In this document: positions 10,901 through 25,900 of the stretch, piece after piece
Position numbering within the stretch: position 1 is the stretch's first letter
How the letters are laid out: each line of letters starts with the position of its first letter
NCBI GenBank assembly: GCA_905116865.2
Contig: CAJHNH020008057.1
Span: 182,001 to 246,000, forward strand
Reading direction: 5' to 3'
Length of the DNA stretch: 64,000 nucleotides
Origin: Candidula unifasciata
Lineage: Eukaryota > Mollusca > Gastropoda > Stylommatophora > Geomitridae
Position numbers and translations under genes: made by a program
The notes under the pieces: model-generated
Database searches by the model: none
Told to the model about the DNA's origin: nothing
The model's input: the letters and a program-made list of their open reading frames with translations, nothing else

Positions 10901-13900
10901 CGCAGCGTCATTCTCCTTAGACCGTAATGATCTCTCTGCACCTTCGCACTGTTCATTCGCTTCCAAAGTCAATGGTTATAAATAATATGCTTACTGTATT
11001 TAATAGATTTATTTCATCGTCAGATAATTCCTTTGTCTCTTTTTCAATAATTAAGTTGAAAACCATTTTTTTAATATGTATAGCTGTTCTGGAAATTTGT
11101 TTTCATATAAAAATGCAAAGAATATCATGGACAGTCAAATATTCATATGAGACAATTGGACCCTCACAAACAGTTAGGAGGATACAGAAACTTAAAAATT
11201 CTAAAATTCGATGGTGAAAAAAGACACACAGATAAATATTCAGAAGGCATAAGTTGGAAATAAATGACCTCTGACCTGGGACCGGTCATTGTGTAAGATG
11301 ATCATGCATGCCTGCCCATGGGTAGTTGAAATGCACATGATAATGATTAGCTTTATTGATCAACAAGTTTGAAACTAGTAACTTATAAAATATCAGGATC
11401 ACCTTTTTGTTTCATTTAATTTTCCAGATTGTCATTGCTGTCAGAACTGAACATGAGTGTAAATGATCTGGAAGAATTGCCGGCAAGCATTGGACTTTTG
11501 AGAAACTTGAGAACTCTTTATGCAGATGAGAATCTGCTTCGGTTTTTACCAGCAGAGGTAAGCACATCTTTTCAGCTTTGATGTTCGTTGTTGGTGCTTG
11601 CCTGTTTTTATAAATATTCTGTATTATTATTATAACGGTTTAGTGGTTAGCTTTTCAGCCTCAGAAAATATTGCACTAAGGATAACAGCCACTGTAAAAA
11701 AGGCAAGAACCCCTTCTGGGTTCTGGGGTCCATTCTGAGAACAAAAATAATAGATTTACTGCACCACTAACAAGATGTCATAGAAGGCAACCAAAAAAGT
11801 ATGTTTCCTTTGAAGATGGAATGCATCTGCCCGAGGGGCGGTTGACTAACAGTCTGCAAACAAGCCAGATCTTTAAAATGGATGTGCACGCAAAACTAAA
11901 GTTCTGGAAGAAGATTAAAGTCCAGAAGTGGATGAACCAAAAGAGCTTTCTGCCGGAGTTTACGGCCAGTGAACTTGAAGAAAAATAACCAAGAAAAGGC
12001 AAGAGTGTCTCTTTCAAAGCAGAAATATATCATGTGCTGCTTGTTAAATTATCTAGACAGAGTTTAGACAAATAATAAAAGATAACATACCAGATGATAA
12101 CACATCATTTGTTGTTTGGGTCACACAGACAAGATCTGATCCTACCTTGTGAGTTTCTTGGATTGGAAATTTTTCAGCCTCATAAAGAATGTATGGCACA
12201 ATAACAACAAACAAACCAAAGTGAACATTTTTAGGACATATATTTTTCCTGTTCCAGTACCTCATGGACAATTTCATAAGCTCCTCATGTGGGTTCTGGG
12301 ACTCATTTTGGAGACCAAAGAATAGACCCCCCCCCCCCTCCCCCAACAGGCAGGTCCATAGGAGACAACCAAATAGGTTGTTTACTTCAGAGTTGGATTG
12401 CAACTGCCTGAGAGGTAGGGAACCAAGAATCATCATACTAATAAGCCAGATCTGTGAAGTGGATGTGCATGTAAAACTCAAGTTCTAGATTGAGACCAAA
12501 GTCCAGGAGTGGATGAACAACTAGAACTTTCCGCCAGAGTTTACAGCCGGTGAGTGCTAAGAAAAAGAAGATTTTATAAACACTTTGAAAGAGAATTCAG
12601 GCTCCCTTTCTTTTATTTTTTTCCACCATGGGCTGCTTCCGGAAGGTTTGAACCACCCTGAGATTACTATATTCTCAGTCTGGATATCATTCCAAAGGAG
12701 CAAATAACAAAATGCCCCATTCAGCCTCCAAAGTCATGAACAGTTACACCAGCCTGGTAGGTAACCTGCAGTCCTAGGCCTGTAGGTAGGTAGGTAGGTA
12801 GGTAGGTAAACAATGATTCCCCTTTCAGGATTGCTGTTTGTAGGATTAAACCCCTCAAGAATGGGAAACATTTTCTTTAGGATTAATACCTTAAGAAAGG
12901 AAAAAAATAATCTTGCACCTGTGAGTGACTTTCTACCCCACTAGGACATCACACAAGCGATAAACACTCGATGACGCAAAGTGCCACCATGCGGATGAGG
13001 ATCGCCGTGGAGAGGTCCCAGAAACCGCGTTCAGACATCTGGCCATATTTATGGCCTGCCTATATTGCGGCCCCTGGCAAAAGCCAGGGTGGGGCTTCAA
13101 ATAACAAAAAATTTCGTCTTTAGAAGGATGAAATAGAAGATAACCTTGCACCTGTAAGGATGTATTTGATATAAGTTAGGCTTGTCGAAATTAAATGTTG
13201 CAGACAAATTCTTAGAATACCATGGATCAGTAAGATAAAACAAAATAATGATGAAACAATTTTGGTAACACAAACTGTATGCAATATTTACATCATCACA
13301 GATTGGCAGCTGCAATGGAATTACAGTGCTGTCCTTGCGAAACAATAAGCTGACTTACATTCCTGATGAACTGGGTCGCATCCCACGTCTTAGAGTTCTG
13401 AACCTGAGTGACAACCTTCTGCAGTACCTCCCTTTCTCAATCATCAAACTGAAGGAATTACAGGCTTTATGGTTGACAGAGAATCAGGTTATATTTTTAT
13501 TTTCATAATATCTTCTTCCTTTTCTCCTCGTCCACTGCTTCTTCTTTTTACTTCCACTGATTCGTAGACCATCAGATGTCTGTCTGAATATACTGAAAGA
13601 AAGCAGCAGTCAGTTCTGGCAGCAGTCAGTTTCAGCAGCAGTCAAACCAGTACAGATGCATTTCAGTTCTCAGGGTCATCAAGGCGTCTTTTTCGACATG
13701 GAGGTTAAGGTCATCAAGTCTAGCCACTTTAGTGACAGTGTCCTTAAGTTTCTTGAAAACTGCCTTATCCATCTAATGGGCTGTACCTCTCATAAGGTAC
13801 TTAATATGCAATACAAACTTATCTGTTATTTTAGAGTTACAGCCCTTGCATGTCTAGTATTCATTTCCAGTATTCACACATGTCTCAGAGTTTCAACTGG

Positions 13901-16900
13901 AGAGACAAAAGTGGATTTTTAGCCAATGCTTCTTCATGTTTGCATTAGTGGATTACTTGCCAATATATCAGCCTATTCATTACCAATTACTCTGGCATAT
14001 CAAATGTGTGTAGATCTAGGTGATGAAAGTTAAGTGTCCCAAGGAAGCCACTCTATGATCATTTATTCTCCATGTCCGTACATGAATATGTGATCAAATC
14101 TTTCACATTTAGTCAGCACATAATAAAGAAATCTGGCTATCTATACTAACATGCAGTTCGCTGTATTGTATACAGGGATATGTGTTCATTCTCTGATACT
14201 AAAGGTTTTTTTGTTTTTCTGTTTTTAATTGGGTGTCTGCCCCGAGATCTTGTGAAAGAGTTAAGGTAATTCACAGTACAAGATGTGTAGAACAAAAATG
14301 TGTTCTAAACACCTTTTACCAGTGTTTTGACCAAAATTTTTATAAATGAATTTTCAGACACGTCCACTAATTCCACTTCAGTCTGAGTATGAACCTGAGA
14401 CAGGTAGGAAAATTCTTACCTGCTACCTGCTGCCTCAAGGTGAACTAGCAGGTAAAGGTAAGTAATAATTTTTAGTAAAAGTTCTAGCAGCATTTCTTAA
14501 ATTGTAGGTTCTGGTCAGTTTATCATTTTAAAAAGTAAAGGTAAAGTTGGGAGATGTGAACCAGGGTCATTGCACATGATTATAAAACATAAGTGCTCTG
14601 CCACCAGTAGGGTAGGTCGGGGCAAAGACCCGCGTGGGGCAAAAACACGCAGTCCATTTAGATGTTCCGGTTGTTGTTTTTTGTGGCCGGCTTTAGCTTG
14701 GCCGACACTGGCTAGACGGTATCACGTGGGTTGCCAAAATTCAACCAAGTCCTGCTGTCACCAGCCAAGAAAATGAGGTCAGTTGCTTTTTTCAACTTTT
14801 AATGTAATACTGTGACTCTTGTCAGTGCACGTTCACACAAAAAGTTTGCAATAAAGCTGTTACTTATCTTATTCATCAAAAAGTAACACATATTAACAGT
14901 AGAAATAGACGTGACCTGTTTGAGGTATTTAGTTTTTATTGGTTAAAAGTTACGAATGTTAAATTATGATAAAATGGGGCAAAAACCCGCAGCCTGGTGG
15001 GGCAAAGACCCGCGTGCGTGTCTTTACCCCATGAATGCGTGTCTTTACCCCATGAATGCGCGGCATTGCCCACGAATGTGAGTTTTCCCCTTATCATCCT
15101 CAGTTGTTTACAATATGATTCTGTTATTTATTTCCAGGAATTACAAAAGGAAGACGAGCCAGAAACCACTTACTGAATCCTTACTGAACGAAGCCAAGGC
15201 TCTGATAGAGACCAGTATAAGGAAGAAGAGGATATGGATGAAGATAAGGAAATATTTATTGCTCTGCAGTCTACAGAAGCTGCTACTGCACCTGTCGAAG
15301 TTCCGGATGTCATTGTGGGCCAAAGCCCTATTCTTGCCGACGATACTCTAGAAGAAGCCGACATAGAGGACATAGCTCCTCCCCATGACATCTCAGGACC
15401 TTCTCATAGCAACACTGGAACGTCACCAAGTGACATTTGTCCTCTGCCAAAAATTAAAATAAACAAGAAACGTTCAGGAAAAGGTTTGAAATCGACCCTG
15501 TTAACGTCAAGTCCAAATTTGCAACGCATGGAAATATTGCAAGAGGAAAAAGACAGCGCAGAAAAGACAAATGTTAAAAGGGCCTTGCTTCTAGATACAA
15601 AGGCAACGGCAATGAAAAGAAAGTTGTCCCCGGATAACACTTCATCAGACTCTGATTCGGATTTCTCGGTCCAGAACAGCAGCTCTGACTTGACCGTCTT
15701 GTCTTCGGGAGAAGAAGAGCTGGATTGTGCTTTAGAACTGCAACCTGGTGACTTTGCTGTCGTCAAGGTGCATGGAAAAGCAAAAAACTCTTTTAGGTTG
15801 TATGTGGTTAAAGTTACTGATTGTGATGATGAGGGATACGATGGTATCTTCTACAAGCGAGCGCCTCTAACTCAAAGGTTTACAGAAACAAGTGAAGAGT
15901 CCTATTTTGAAAAGGGAGACATTGTTTTGAAACTTTTGAAGCCAATTTTCAACAGTTCAACCCGATTAAAAAATATGATCAGTTTTTCAAATGACCTCAG
16001 TGATTTTTTAATTTCTTGAATAAAGAATGATTTTACAATGATTTTTTCCCAGTCTTATGTCATTAATTTTACAAATGGGGCAAAGACCCGCGGCTGCGGG
16101 TCTTTGCCCCATCGCTGGGGCAAAGACCCGCAACGTATAGATGCCCAGAAAATGCATTTATTTTGATTATTAATAAGAACACAGACTCAGTAGCCATATA
16201 CATGGCGGGTAAGTGGCTAAACTATATCCACATGAAGTTTCATAGAATACATGCGAACGGTTTTCCAGAAATGTGTAAAAAACATGAAACTGCGGGTCTT
16301 TGCCCCGACCTACCCTACGAACAGCTGATAAGAAACTGTTTACCTGTGTCGCTGTCCACACTCCGTAGCTACAGCCACGTTCCTTCATTTACTCCAGAGT
16401 GTTAAATCTGGTACCCATTTCCTAGAGGCTGGGTGACCCCCGGAAGCCGCCCGGTTTCAAACACCGGCTGTGGGCTGCAGCGAGTCGCAGCTGGATTTGA
16501 GAGTGAGTCTCTTATCGACTGTGCTAACATGGCTCCCTTAAACCATTTTACTTATAATTTTTTGTTGGCCACCCTAAAGTTTTCAGCAAAAATAGAATGT
16601 TCATACCCTTATATTGCTACCAATGGCAAATGTAGACACTATCAAATTAATTTCTTGTTAACCTTTTCCTTCAGTTACCTCAGTGAAATTTTGGCGGGAG
16701 ATGTATGGATCATCTGTATACTCTTTCTGATGCACTCTTCTAGTTAACTTGTTTTATTCTTAAGTTCATGCTTGATACTATCATTTCATATTTTGTGTGG
16801 TCTTCCCCATGCTCTTTGTTCATACTATTTTTTCAGTGTTGCTCTCTCTGTGGCAGTGGGAACCTGGACATTTTTTGCAGATTGCCACAGCATTCTATAT

Positions 16901-19900
16901 ATTGCTCTTCAATGTACTGTATGACTTTCTCCTATAGTAGGTTTCCAGGTCCCAAGTGTGGGGAACACAGGAATAGACCCACTGTCTCCCCAACAAGTGT
17001 GTCATAAGAGTCAACGAATTGGGAGCTTCTTTCTGTGTGCATCTGCTCAAGAGGCAAGGAACCAGCAGTCTGCATAAAAATATGTTGGATCTGTAAAACG
17101 GATGTGTTTGCACACTCACTTTCTGAAGAAGAAAAAGAATTGTATGACTGGTTACAGTCCCAGTCTTCTTCAAATTTCTTTATGTTTAATTCTATCTCTT
17201 CTTGTAACTCGAGCAGCTCTCCTAAGACATCTCATCTCTATTGTAGGATTTTCCACCTAGAAGTTGTAGTGTGACTGAATGTTTGATACCTAGAGCATAA
17301 AGTTTACCAAAAAATTGTTTTTAAACGTTTTGCCTGTCAGTTACCAAAAACTCACATATGTAAAGTGTATATCTGGGAGATAATATACTTTAGGAAATCC
17401 CTCCGTTTAACCATGCAAGATAAAGTGACAAGTGATCATTATCATCAAGTGCCTTGCCGACTGGCTTGGGCGACATGCCTCTCCACAATCTGTTTGTGTG
17501 CTGACACAACTCCATGCCATGCATCAAGACTCTCAAAAATCTTCTCTGGTTGTCTCCCCCTGTCCCTCCTTCCACAGGTCTTTCGATTGGTCAGAACATG
17601 TTCCCTTTTTCCTCTTTCCATAACATAGCTGAAAAATTATGACCGTCTCCGTCTGATGTCTGTGATAAGTTGTATTCAGGCTCCCACCTCTTTCAAAACC
17701 TCTTGGTTGCTCTTTTTGGCTGTCCAAGGTATTTTAAGCATTGTTCTGTAAAACCACTTCTCTGAGGCCTCAAGAAATTGTTTGGCCTGCCTACCGATTG
17801 TCCAGGATTCACAGCCATATGTTAAAATTGGATGTATGTAGCCAGCAACAATTCTTTTTCTGACCTTCAATGACAGAGATATATTACATAACATTTTCTT
17901 CATTCTATAAAATGCAGTTTTGCTGTCCTTTACTGAGAATGATTCTTAAATGATACTGTCAGTAAATAGTGAGGGGAGGATAACACTTAGTATCAAATAC
18001 ATTGAGGAGCAATCTGTGATATGTGTTCAGTTCTCTGATATTCCTATAGCTCTCAATTCAAAAAATTGTTTATGAGGCACGTCATCTGTTTACTAATTCT
18101 TTCCACTATCACTTCTTCCCAGTGTTTACAGTCTGTCGTCATCATATCATCCTTCGTGTGTCCTTAGACGTCACATAGGGCTTTCATTCTGTTCCTCTAC
18201 TCCGCTCTAAAAGGTGAAATGGTCCATTGCTTTGATTGGTTTGTTCCTGTTCCTCCACTCCGCTCTAATAGGTGAAATGGTGAAATGGTCCATTTGCTTT
18301 GTTTGGTTTGAAATGGTCCTGTTCCTCCACTCCGCTCTAATAGGTGAAATGGTCCATTGCTTTGATTGGTTTGTTCCTGTTCCTCCACTCCGCTCTAATA
18401 GGTGAAATGGTCCATTGCTTTGATTGGTTTGTTCCTGTTCCTCCACTCCGCTCTAATAGGTGAAATGGTCCATTGCTTTGATTGGTTTGTTCTCTAGCAG
18501 TACATCTACATGATTTCTCATTGGTATCTTTAATATATTTGTTTTCTCTTATACTGGTGACTTTATTCATGAATAATCTGATCTAATTCATCAAGCAAAC
18601 TGACCTCATTTATCAACCAATCTAATTAATTCATCAGAAAATCTAGTTCCATTTGTCAACCACTAGTTTAACTTCATTTATGAGTAAATCTGGCTTCATT
18701 CATCAACCTCCAGTCTAACTTCATTCATCAGCAAATCTGGTTTTATTCGTCAATATCAGTCTCACTTCATTCAACAGTAAATATGGCTTTGTTCATCAAC
18801 CACCAGTCTGACTTCATCAGTAAATCTGGCTTTATTCATCTACCACTAGTCTGACTTCATTCATCAGCAAATCTGGCTTTCTCCTTCAACAACCAGTCTG
18901 ACTCCATTCATTATTGAATCTTGTTTCCTTCACCAACCACCAGTTTAATTTAATTTATTAGTAAATCTGGCTTCCTTCACCAACCATGTCTGACTGCCTG
19001 ACTTCATTTATCAGTAAATCTGGTTTCATTCATCCAACCATCAGTCAGACTTCATTCATCAGCAAATCTGTCTTCCTTCACCAACCACCAGTCAGATTTC
19101 ATTCATCAGCATATCTGGCTTCCTTCACCAACTGCCAGTCAGATTTCATTCGTCAGTAAATCTGGCTTCATTCATCAACCACCAGTCTGACTCCATTCAT
19201 TAACAAATCTGGCTTCATTCACCAACCTGTCTGAATTTATTAATAAATAAATTTGCTTTCACTCACCTGTCAGTCTGACTATAATTCACCAACTTCATTA
19301 TGAGCTATGTTGATTTTTTCCAGACAAGATAGACCATGCTGGTGACAGTGAGAGTGTCCGTACTTCTATCCGGGATGAGAACAGACAGCGACCACCCCGC
19401 AGATACATTTTGAATTTGCTGAAGGTTCTGATGAAGAGGTGCTGAATATGTTTCTGTATTATTTACATGGTATATTTTAACTACCGCTTTTCTTTTGGGT
19501 TCACACGCATATTCGTGCCCGCACACATGCATGCGCACACACACACACGCACGTGCACACATGCATGTGTGCACACACACACATACACACACATGTACAT
19601 ACACACACAAATGCATGCACACACACGCAAGTGCAACCCAGTAATTCTGAATTAGCTAAGACTAGTGGACTCGTTTTATTGTCAAACGTCTGCCTGACCT
19701 TATACTTTTTAATAGTCACACTGAAGAACGTATTAGGACATCAGTATTTTTTCACCTACTGTCTGTATTTACCTTTTGTTAGGGCAGTGTAGACCTAAAG
19801 ATTTAGGGTCACATGGCTAGTGCTGTTGCCATAGATTGTGAAGGTTAGGTTGTTTATTTTTGCCCCTGACAAAAAAAAACTCCATCACCTTACTGCTGGT

Positions 19901-22900
19901 TGAACTCTAGTTTCTTGTTTGTCAATTTTACAGGTGCAGAAAGGATTGCATTCTAAAGTTTAGGGATTTTTGTAAATGATATTCATTTATTTATTTATTC
20001 GTTCATTTATTCATTCATTCATTCGTTCATTCATTCATTCATTCATTCATTCATTTGTTCATTCATTTATTCGTTCATTCATTCGTTCGTTCGTTCGTTC
20101 ATTCGTTCGTTCGTTGGTTCGTTCGTTGGTTCGTTCGTTCATTCGTTCGTTCATTCGTTCGTTTGTTCATTCATTCATTCATTGTCCTGTTGTGTCATTA
20201 TATGTCACATATAGCTCCAGTCTATTCCTCCATTCCATTTTACCCAATGCAGTCACTTCACAGTCACTTCGCAGTCACTTCGCAGTCACTTTGCAGTCAC
20301 AGTCAGTGTCTGTCGTTAAGGTGTTTCGCACACACTTCGTGATGCCAAGGTGCTGGGTTCGTTCCCATCTGCGGGCCTTACGGCTTGCATTAGTTTTGAC
20401 AGTGTTATCGAGAATCCAGGCCAGCACTTCTGGGTTCTCTCATCAACATTTGCACTAGGGTTTATCTTGGACATCCTCATTTTCTTCAATCCTTCTGTTT
20501 CCCGTTTCAGTGCCTGTTTGGTGTGTAAGTGACATCACAGACCCCTTAAATTTGTTCTGCAGACACCCGGGAGTCCAGGGACTACCAGTTAGAAAAATAA
20601 AAAAATGCTGTGACCAACCTCTATACTGTAAAAAGTGACTTAGAAGGTTGGAGATATAACAGGCTACCTCATTCTGAAAAAAAAAAAATGCTGCAAAATC
20701 CAACCACAACATGAAAAATGAAAAGTAAATAAAATGAAGAACAATAACTTACAAAGCCAAGATCACGGGAGCTTTTATTATAGAAAAAAATTGATCAATG
20801 TGGAAAACACAAAAAGAAGTCTCGATTTTTAACCAGCCTTCTTTCACCTGGAAAGATTTTTAGAGCTCTCACTTAGAATGTCAAAACTATCTATACACTG
20901 GGAATATAGTAATAAGAGAAATCAAATATTCACTTTTAGAATTTGTGGGCTTATATAAAATAGAATAGATGGAAGCAGATAACAAGCTTCTAAACATAAA
21001 TTAAACACAACATTGTCTCAGGAGACAAGCTTCTAAAAATGAATGAAACACACGTTGTCTCAGGATATATGGAGGAGAATGTTCCTAACAGTAAAGGCTA
21101 ATACTGTCTTAAGAGACAGACAATTTGTGTGTGGATTTTTTAAATTACATGTAAATTAAATCTTTCTGAGTTTTTCAGCCTGCAGAGATTATTTAAATTG
21201 CATTGCATTTTGTGTGTGTGTGATTATTTTTACCACAAAAGGAAAACAGTTTTTAAATGTTTAAATAAGACAGTGTTTTTAAAATAATGTGAATGTAAGT
21301 TTATAAGTTATTTTAAAACATTTTAAAAGGTGATTTGTGCACTGAGTTGAATTTTACACCCAGGCTGTAATATCTTTACTTTTCAGGCCAACAAATCAAT
21401 TTTCAGCAAACCTTTAATTAGTCATCTTTACAAAATGCTTAATGGGAGGTTTAAAATAAATAAATAAAATAAATACAAGTCCCTTTACACACCAGCGGCA
21501 CACCACGCCTCGATGAATGATGTGGTCAGCATAACACTGGCCACCTTTGCTTCCCAGGACTTTACCTGGTACCCATGTAAGGCTTGGCTGTCTTGGGAGC
21601 CAAGGTCATGTTCAAACAAAATCTGGCTCCATTATGATCTGAACCCACCACCTTTGGATCCACGGGCAAGCATCTTGCTGCTACACTATGGTGGCTCTCT
21701 AAGGGGCAGTGAGTCTGTTATCTCCCCCAACCCCCCAAAATGAGGGCCTGGAACCCACATGGGGATTTCAGTAGTTTAATTCTGTCTTTGATGTAAGACT
21801 TGTTTTAACTAGTTTTGTTGATCTAATTTATTATCATTGTTAGGGCACCCTGGTGCGTTGTCCCACCCCATACCCAAAGGAACTGAAGCAGAAAGTGAGA
21901 CATGCCCGCAGTCTGGCCTTGAGACAGTTAATCAACACTGACAGTGGGTCAGGAAATAATGAAGATGCTGTGGGTGATGCTGGTGACGATGACCACACTG
22001 CCAGGTTGGCAGGGGCCACACATGAGGTATTGTCTATACATTGAAAACTTTTTAGTAAAGATGTTATTGTTTCATTCATCACCTTTCTAAAATTCTTTTA
22101 TTTTTTCTTATGCATTATTTACTTAAATATATTAATTTTCTTAAATTCACTTTTCAGAAAAAGGAATTATCAATTAATGTGAAAGATAATATTTATTTTC
22201 TGGCTCAGGGAAAATTCCATTAAGAATAAAAATTCTGATCAGTCTTTATTTTGTCTGTTGTCGTATATGTCTAGATATGGACTTTAGATAGACATGTCCT
22301 TTGAGTAATTTTAGAACAGTTGTAAGACAAGAAGTTGCTATGAAGTAAGTTCTAATGTGATTTGTATCAAGCGGATGTGGGTCTGGGGGAGACGGATGTG
22401 GGTCTGGGGGAGACGGATGTGGGTCTGGGGGAGACGGATGTGGGTCTGGGGGAGACGGGTGTGGGTCTGGGGGAGATGGGTGTGGGTCTGGGGGAGACGG
22501 GTGTGGGTCTGGGGGAGACGGGTGTGGGTCTGGGGGAGATGGGTGTGGGTCTGGGGGAGACGGGTGTGGGTCTGGGGGAGACGGGTGTGGGTCTGGGGGA
22601 GACGGGTTCCAGACATTAATGTTATATTGTGCTATAGGGAGGGATTGAAGTGACAACCCGTGGCATTGCCCAGTGTGGCTAGTTGGCCAGTGTGGCTAGT
22701 TGGCCAGTGTGGCTAGTTGGCCAGTGTGGCTAGTTGGCCAGTGTGGCTAGTTGGCCAGTGTGGCTAGTTGGCCAGTGTGGCTAATTGGCCAGTGTGGCTA
22801 GTTGGCCAGTGTGGCTAGTTGGCCAGTGTGGCTAGTTGGCCAGTGTGGCTAGAAAGATCCACTCACTTTGGGAACAGTCTTCCACAATTAGAACATGGGA

Positions 22901-25900
22901 TTTCAGGACCGCTGTTGTTGTTGTTGCCCTCACATGAGTTTAATGTAGGCTCTTATTTTTTTAGAAAAAAGGCCAGTTTTCATCATAGGTTGCCTTAAAA
23001 GGTGTTGGTACTCAGCACAAAGTTCCTGTCGAGTACCTGTTACAGTTTTGCTGAAAAATGCTGCCTCAAAAAAGTGCCGGTATTGGCCACTTTAGACGAC
23101 CCTAATTTCATGTACTTTTTCTCAGATGCTCAGCTTTGAATTTCTCATTTATCGCCGTTCACCTTCTGATTTGAGGGATAACCATATGCAGATCACATTT
23201 ATAATCTATAGCTTATACACACGCTAGTCAAAGTTGAAAAAAATTGTTTGCTGAGAATTAAAACACGGAAGGCAGTCGAAAGGTATATATATGGCCAGTT
23301 AACTTGTTTGCCCCATAAAAATCTTTAAACTGAGATTTTCCTTTTAAATTTGTCTAAACAGAAATGCATAGTTATAATTGCCTGAAACTCTACCTTAAGA
23401 AGCTAGAGGAAGAAGCCAAAGAAATGCTGAGTCTTCGTCAGTAAAAAAAAAAAAATTTAATGTGGTTAAAACCTGTGACAACCGAGCAGATAGGCAAGCC
23501 TGCTAGCTATTACACCATGACATATCTAAGTCAATAGAAAGATGATTTTTTTATGTTTGGTTTAGTTATTTTTGCACAAAAATGATATATGTATATATAT
23601 ATATCTGTGTGTGTGTGTATGTATGTGTGTGCGCGCATGTGCATGCATGTGGGGGTGGGTGGGTGCGAGCGTGCGTGCGTGAGTGCTTGCATGGAAGTCA
23701 TCCACTGATGAGCCAAGGGACGCCAATAAGTGTGATAGTTGCAACCAGTACAGGAACTGTTTAAATATACATATTGACCATATCCCAAAGCTGTTTATAT
23801 AGACATACTGACCACTGCCCAAAGCTGTTTATATAAAAAAATTGACCACTGCCTAAAGCTGTTTATATAGACATACTGACCACTGCCCAAAGCTATTTAT
23901 ATAAACAAATTGACCACTGCCCAAAGCTGTTTATATAGACTTTTGACCACTGTCCAAAGCTGTTTATATAGACATACTGACCACTGCCCAAAGCTATTTA
24001 TATAAACAAATTGACCACTGCCCAAAGCTGTTTATATAGACTTTTGACCACTGTCCAAAGCTGTTTATATAGACATACTGACCACTGCCCAAAGCTGTTT
24101 ATATAGACATTTTGACCACTGCCCAAAGCTGTTTATATAGACATTTTGACCACTGCCCAAAGCTGTTTATATAGACATTTTTACCACTGCCCAAAGCTGT
24201 TTATATAGACATTTTGACCACTGTCCAAAGCTGTTTATATAGACATTTTGACCACTGCCCAAAGCTGTTTATATAGACATACTGACCACTGCCCAAAGCT
24301 GTTTATATAGACATTTTGACCACTGCCCCAAGCTGTTTACAAAGACATACTAACCACTGCCCAAAGAAGGTCATCAAAAATATATGAAAGTCAGAAAACC
24401 AGGTTTCCTGTTTCTCTTTTTAAGCTAGGCTGACCTCAAAGCCTACAAATAGTTTTTAACTCTTTCAGTGATCTTCACCCTTATAGAGAATTAAATATGT
24501 GTCCCATGATGTGTTATCCCTTAGCCACACATTTCTCAGCAGCAAAAACAATATTGTCCCAAAATAATCTGTATGTAGAGCTGCCTCCTCCCCCCCCCTC
24601 CCAACCTAAACATGGGGCCCTCAGAATCCATATAGAAACAGGAGTATGTTACTGGAGCCAATTCATTCAAGCCTCATTGCAAAGAGAGAACAAGCCAGGC
24701 GGGATAAAAATCCAGTACAGAGAAGTTGACCATCTTACTTCAAGTGCATTCATTCATTCATTTAACTTTCTCAGCACCACAAGACTTTATTTTAAACACT
24801 TAAGGAGATAGCAGACACAGTGGGGGAAAAAAGTTCAAGTCTATTACTTTGAAAGATATGTTCACAGTCAAAACAGGTGTGGGACAGGAATATGTGCTCT
24901 CCCCACTTTTAGTCAGCTTTTATATAGACAGAATATCTAAAGCAAGTTCTAATACAGACAACATAGATCATTTTAATCATGAGGAAGTACAGACATCAGA
25001 TGAAGTACTCGACACACCCACATTAAACGAACTACTATTTGCTGACGGCCAGTGCTTGTTCTGCCCTGAAGAAGAAAGATTCAAGACCACATTAACAAGT
25101 TCAACTCAGCATGCAGTGAATAGAACAATCAATGTAAACTAAACTGAAACACTGCAGGTTAGTAGAACCCCTGACTCACTACATATACAGCTGAATGGTT
25201 CTGGTCTGAATCAAGTTAGAGAGTTTAAATATCTAGGAAGTATGATCAAGGAAGATGGTAGAATTGACAGAAAAATAGAAATCAGATTAAAAAAACCAAG
25301 TGAACTTAAATACCCATTGTCACCATTATTTAGACATGCAAACATAACTGTGATTTAAAAAGAGATGCCATATACTATGCTGTATGTTAGCCTATCTTGC
25401 CAGATTTCCTTAGCATGCTCAAACCAAATATAAAATATATAATTACACACCTTTCATTATTTGATACAAACAGATTTTAGCAGATCACACACTGTAGCTT
25501 GGTTGAAACAGAAAGAATTAAAAATCTATCTTGATGAGCTTTCAATCTTATGACCATTAGACCAGCAATCAAGTTTGCTAGCCACTGCTCTACCATAAGT
25601 TCCTATCAAAGTAAAAACTCGTCTCTGTGATAATGTTTTTGCAGAAAGACTATGGTAATTCACAAGGATCTGATAAAGCAGAAATGAGAATGAGAGAAGG
25701 GAGGGGCATGAGACCTGCATCTCCACGACTCCAGGAATCACATCGTTTGTACAGATATGATAAAGTAAGAGTGAATCACATTGTTTATGCAGATATGATA
25801 AAGTAAGAGTGAATCACATCATTTATACAGATATGATAAGTAAGAGTGAATCACATCATATATTCAAATATGATAAAGTAAGAGTGAATCACATTGTTTA

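Noticed and set aside
19467..19719. Cys/His-rich frames around 19.5 kb
   Set aside because: They come from the CA microsatellite.
22246..22656. Pro-rich 136-codon frame (SPPDPHP)n
   Set aside because: Translation of the 21-bp repeat in a LAP intron.
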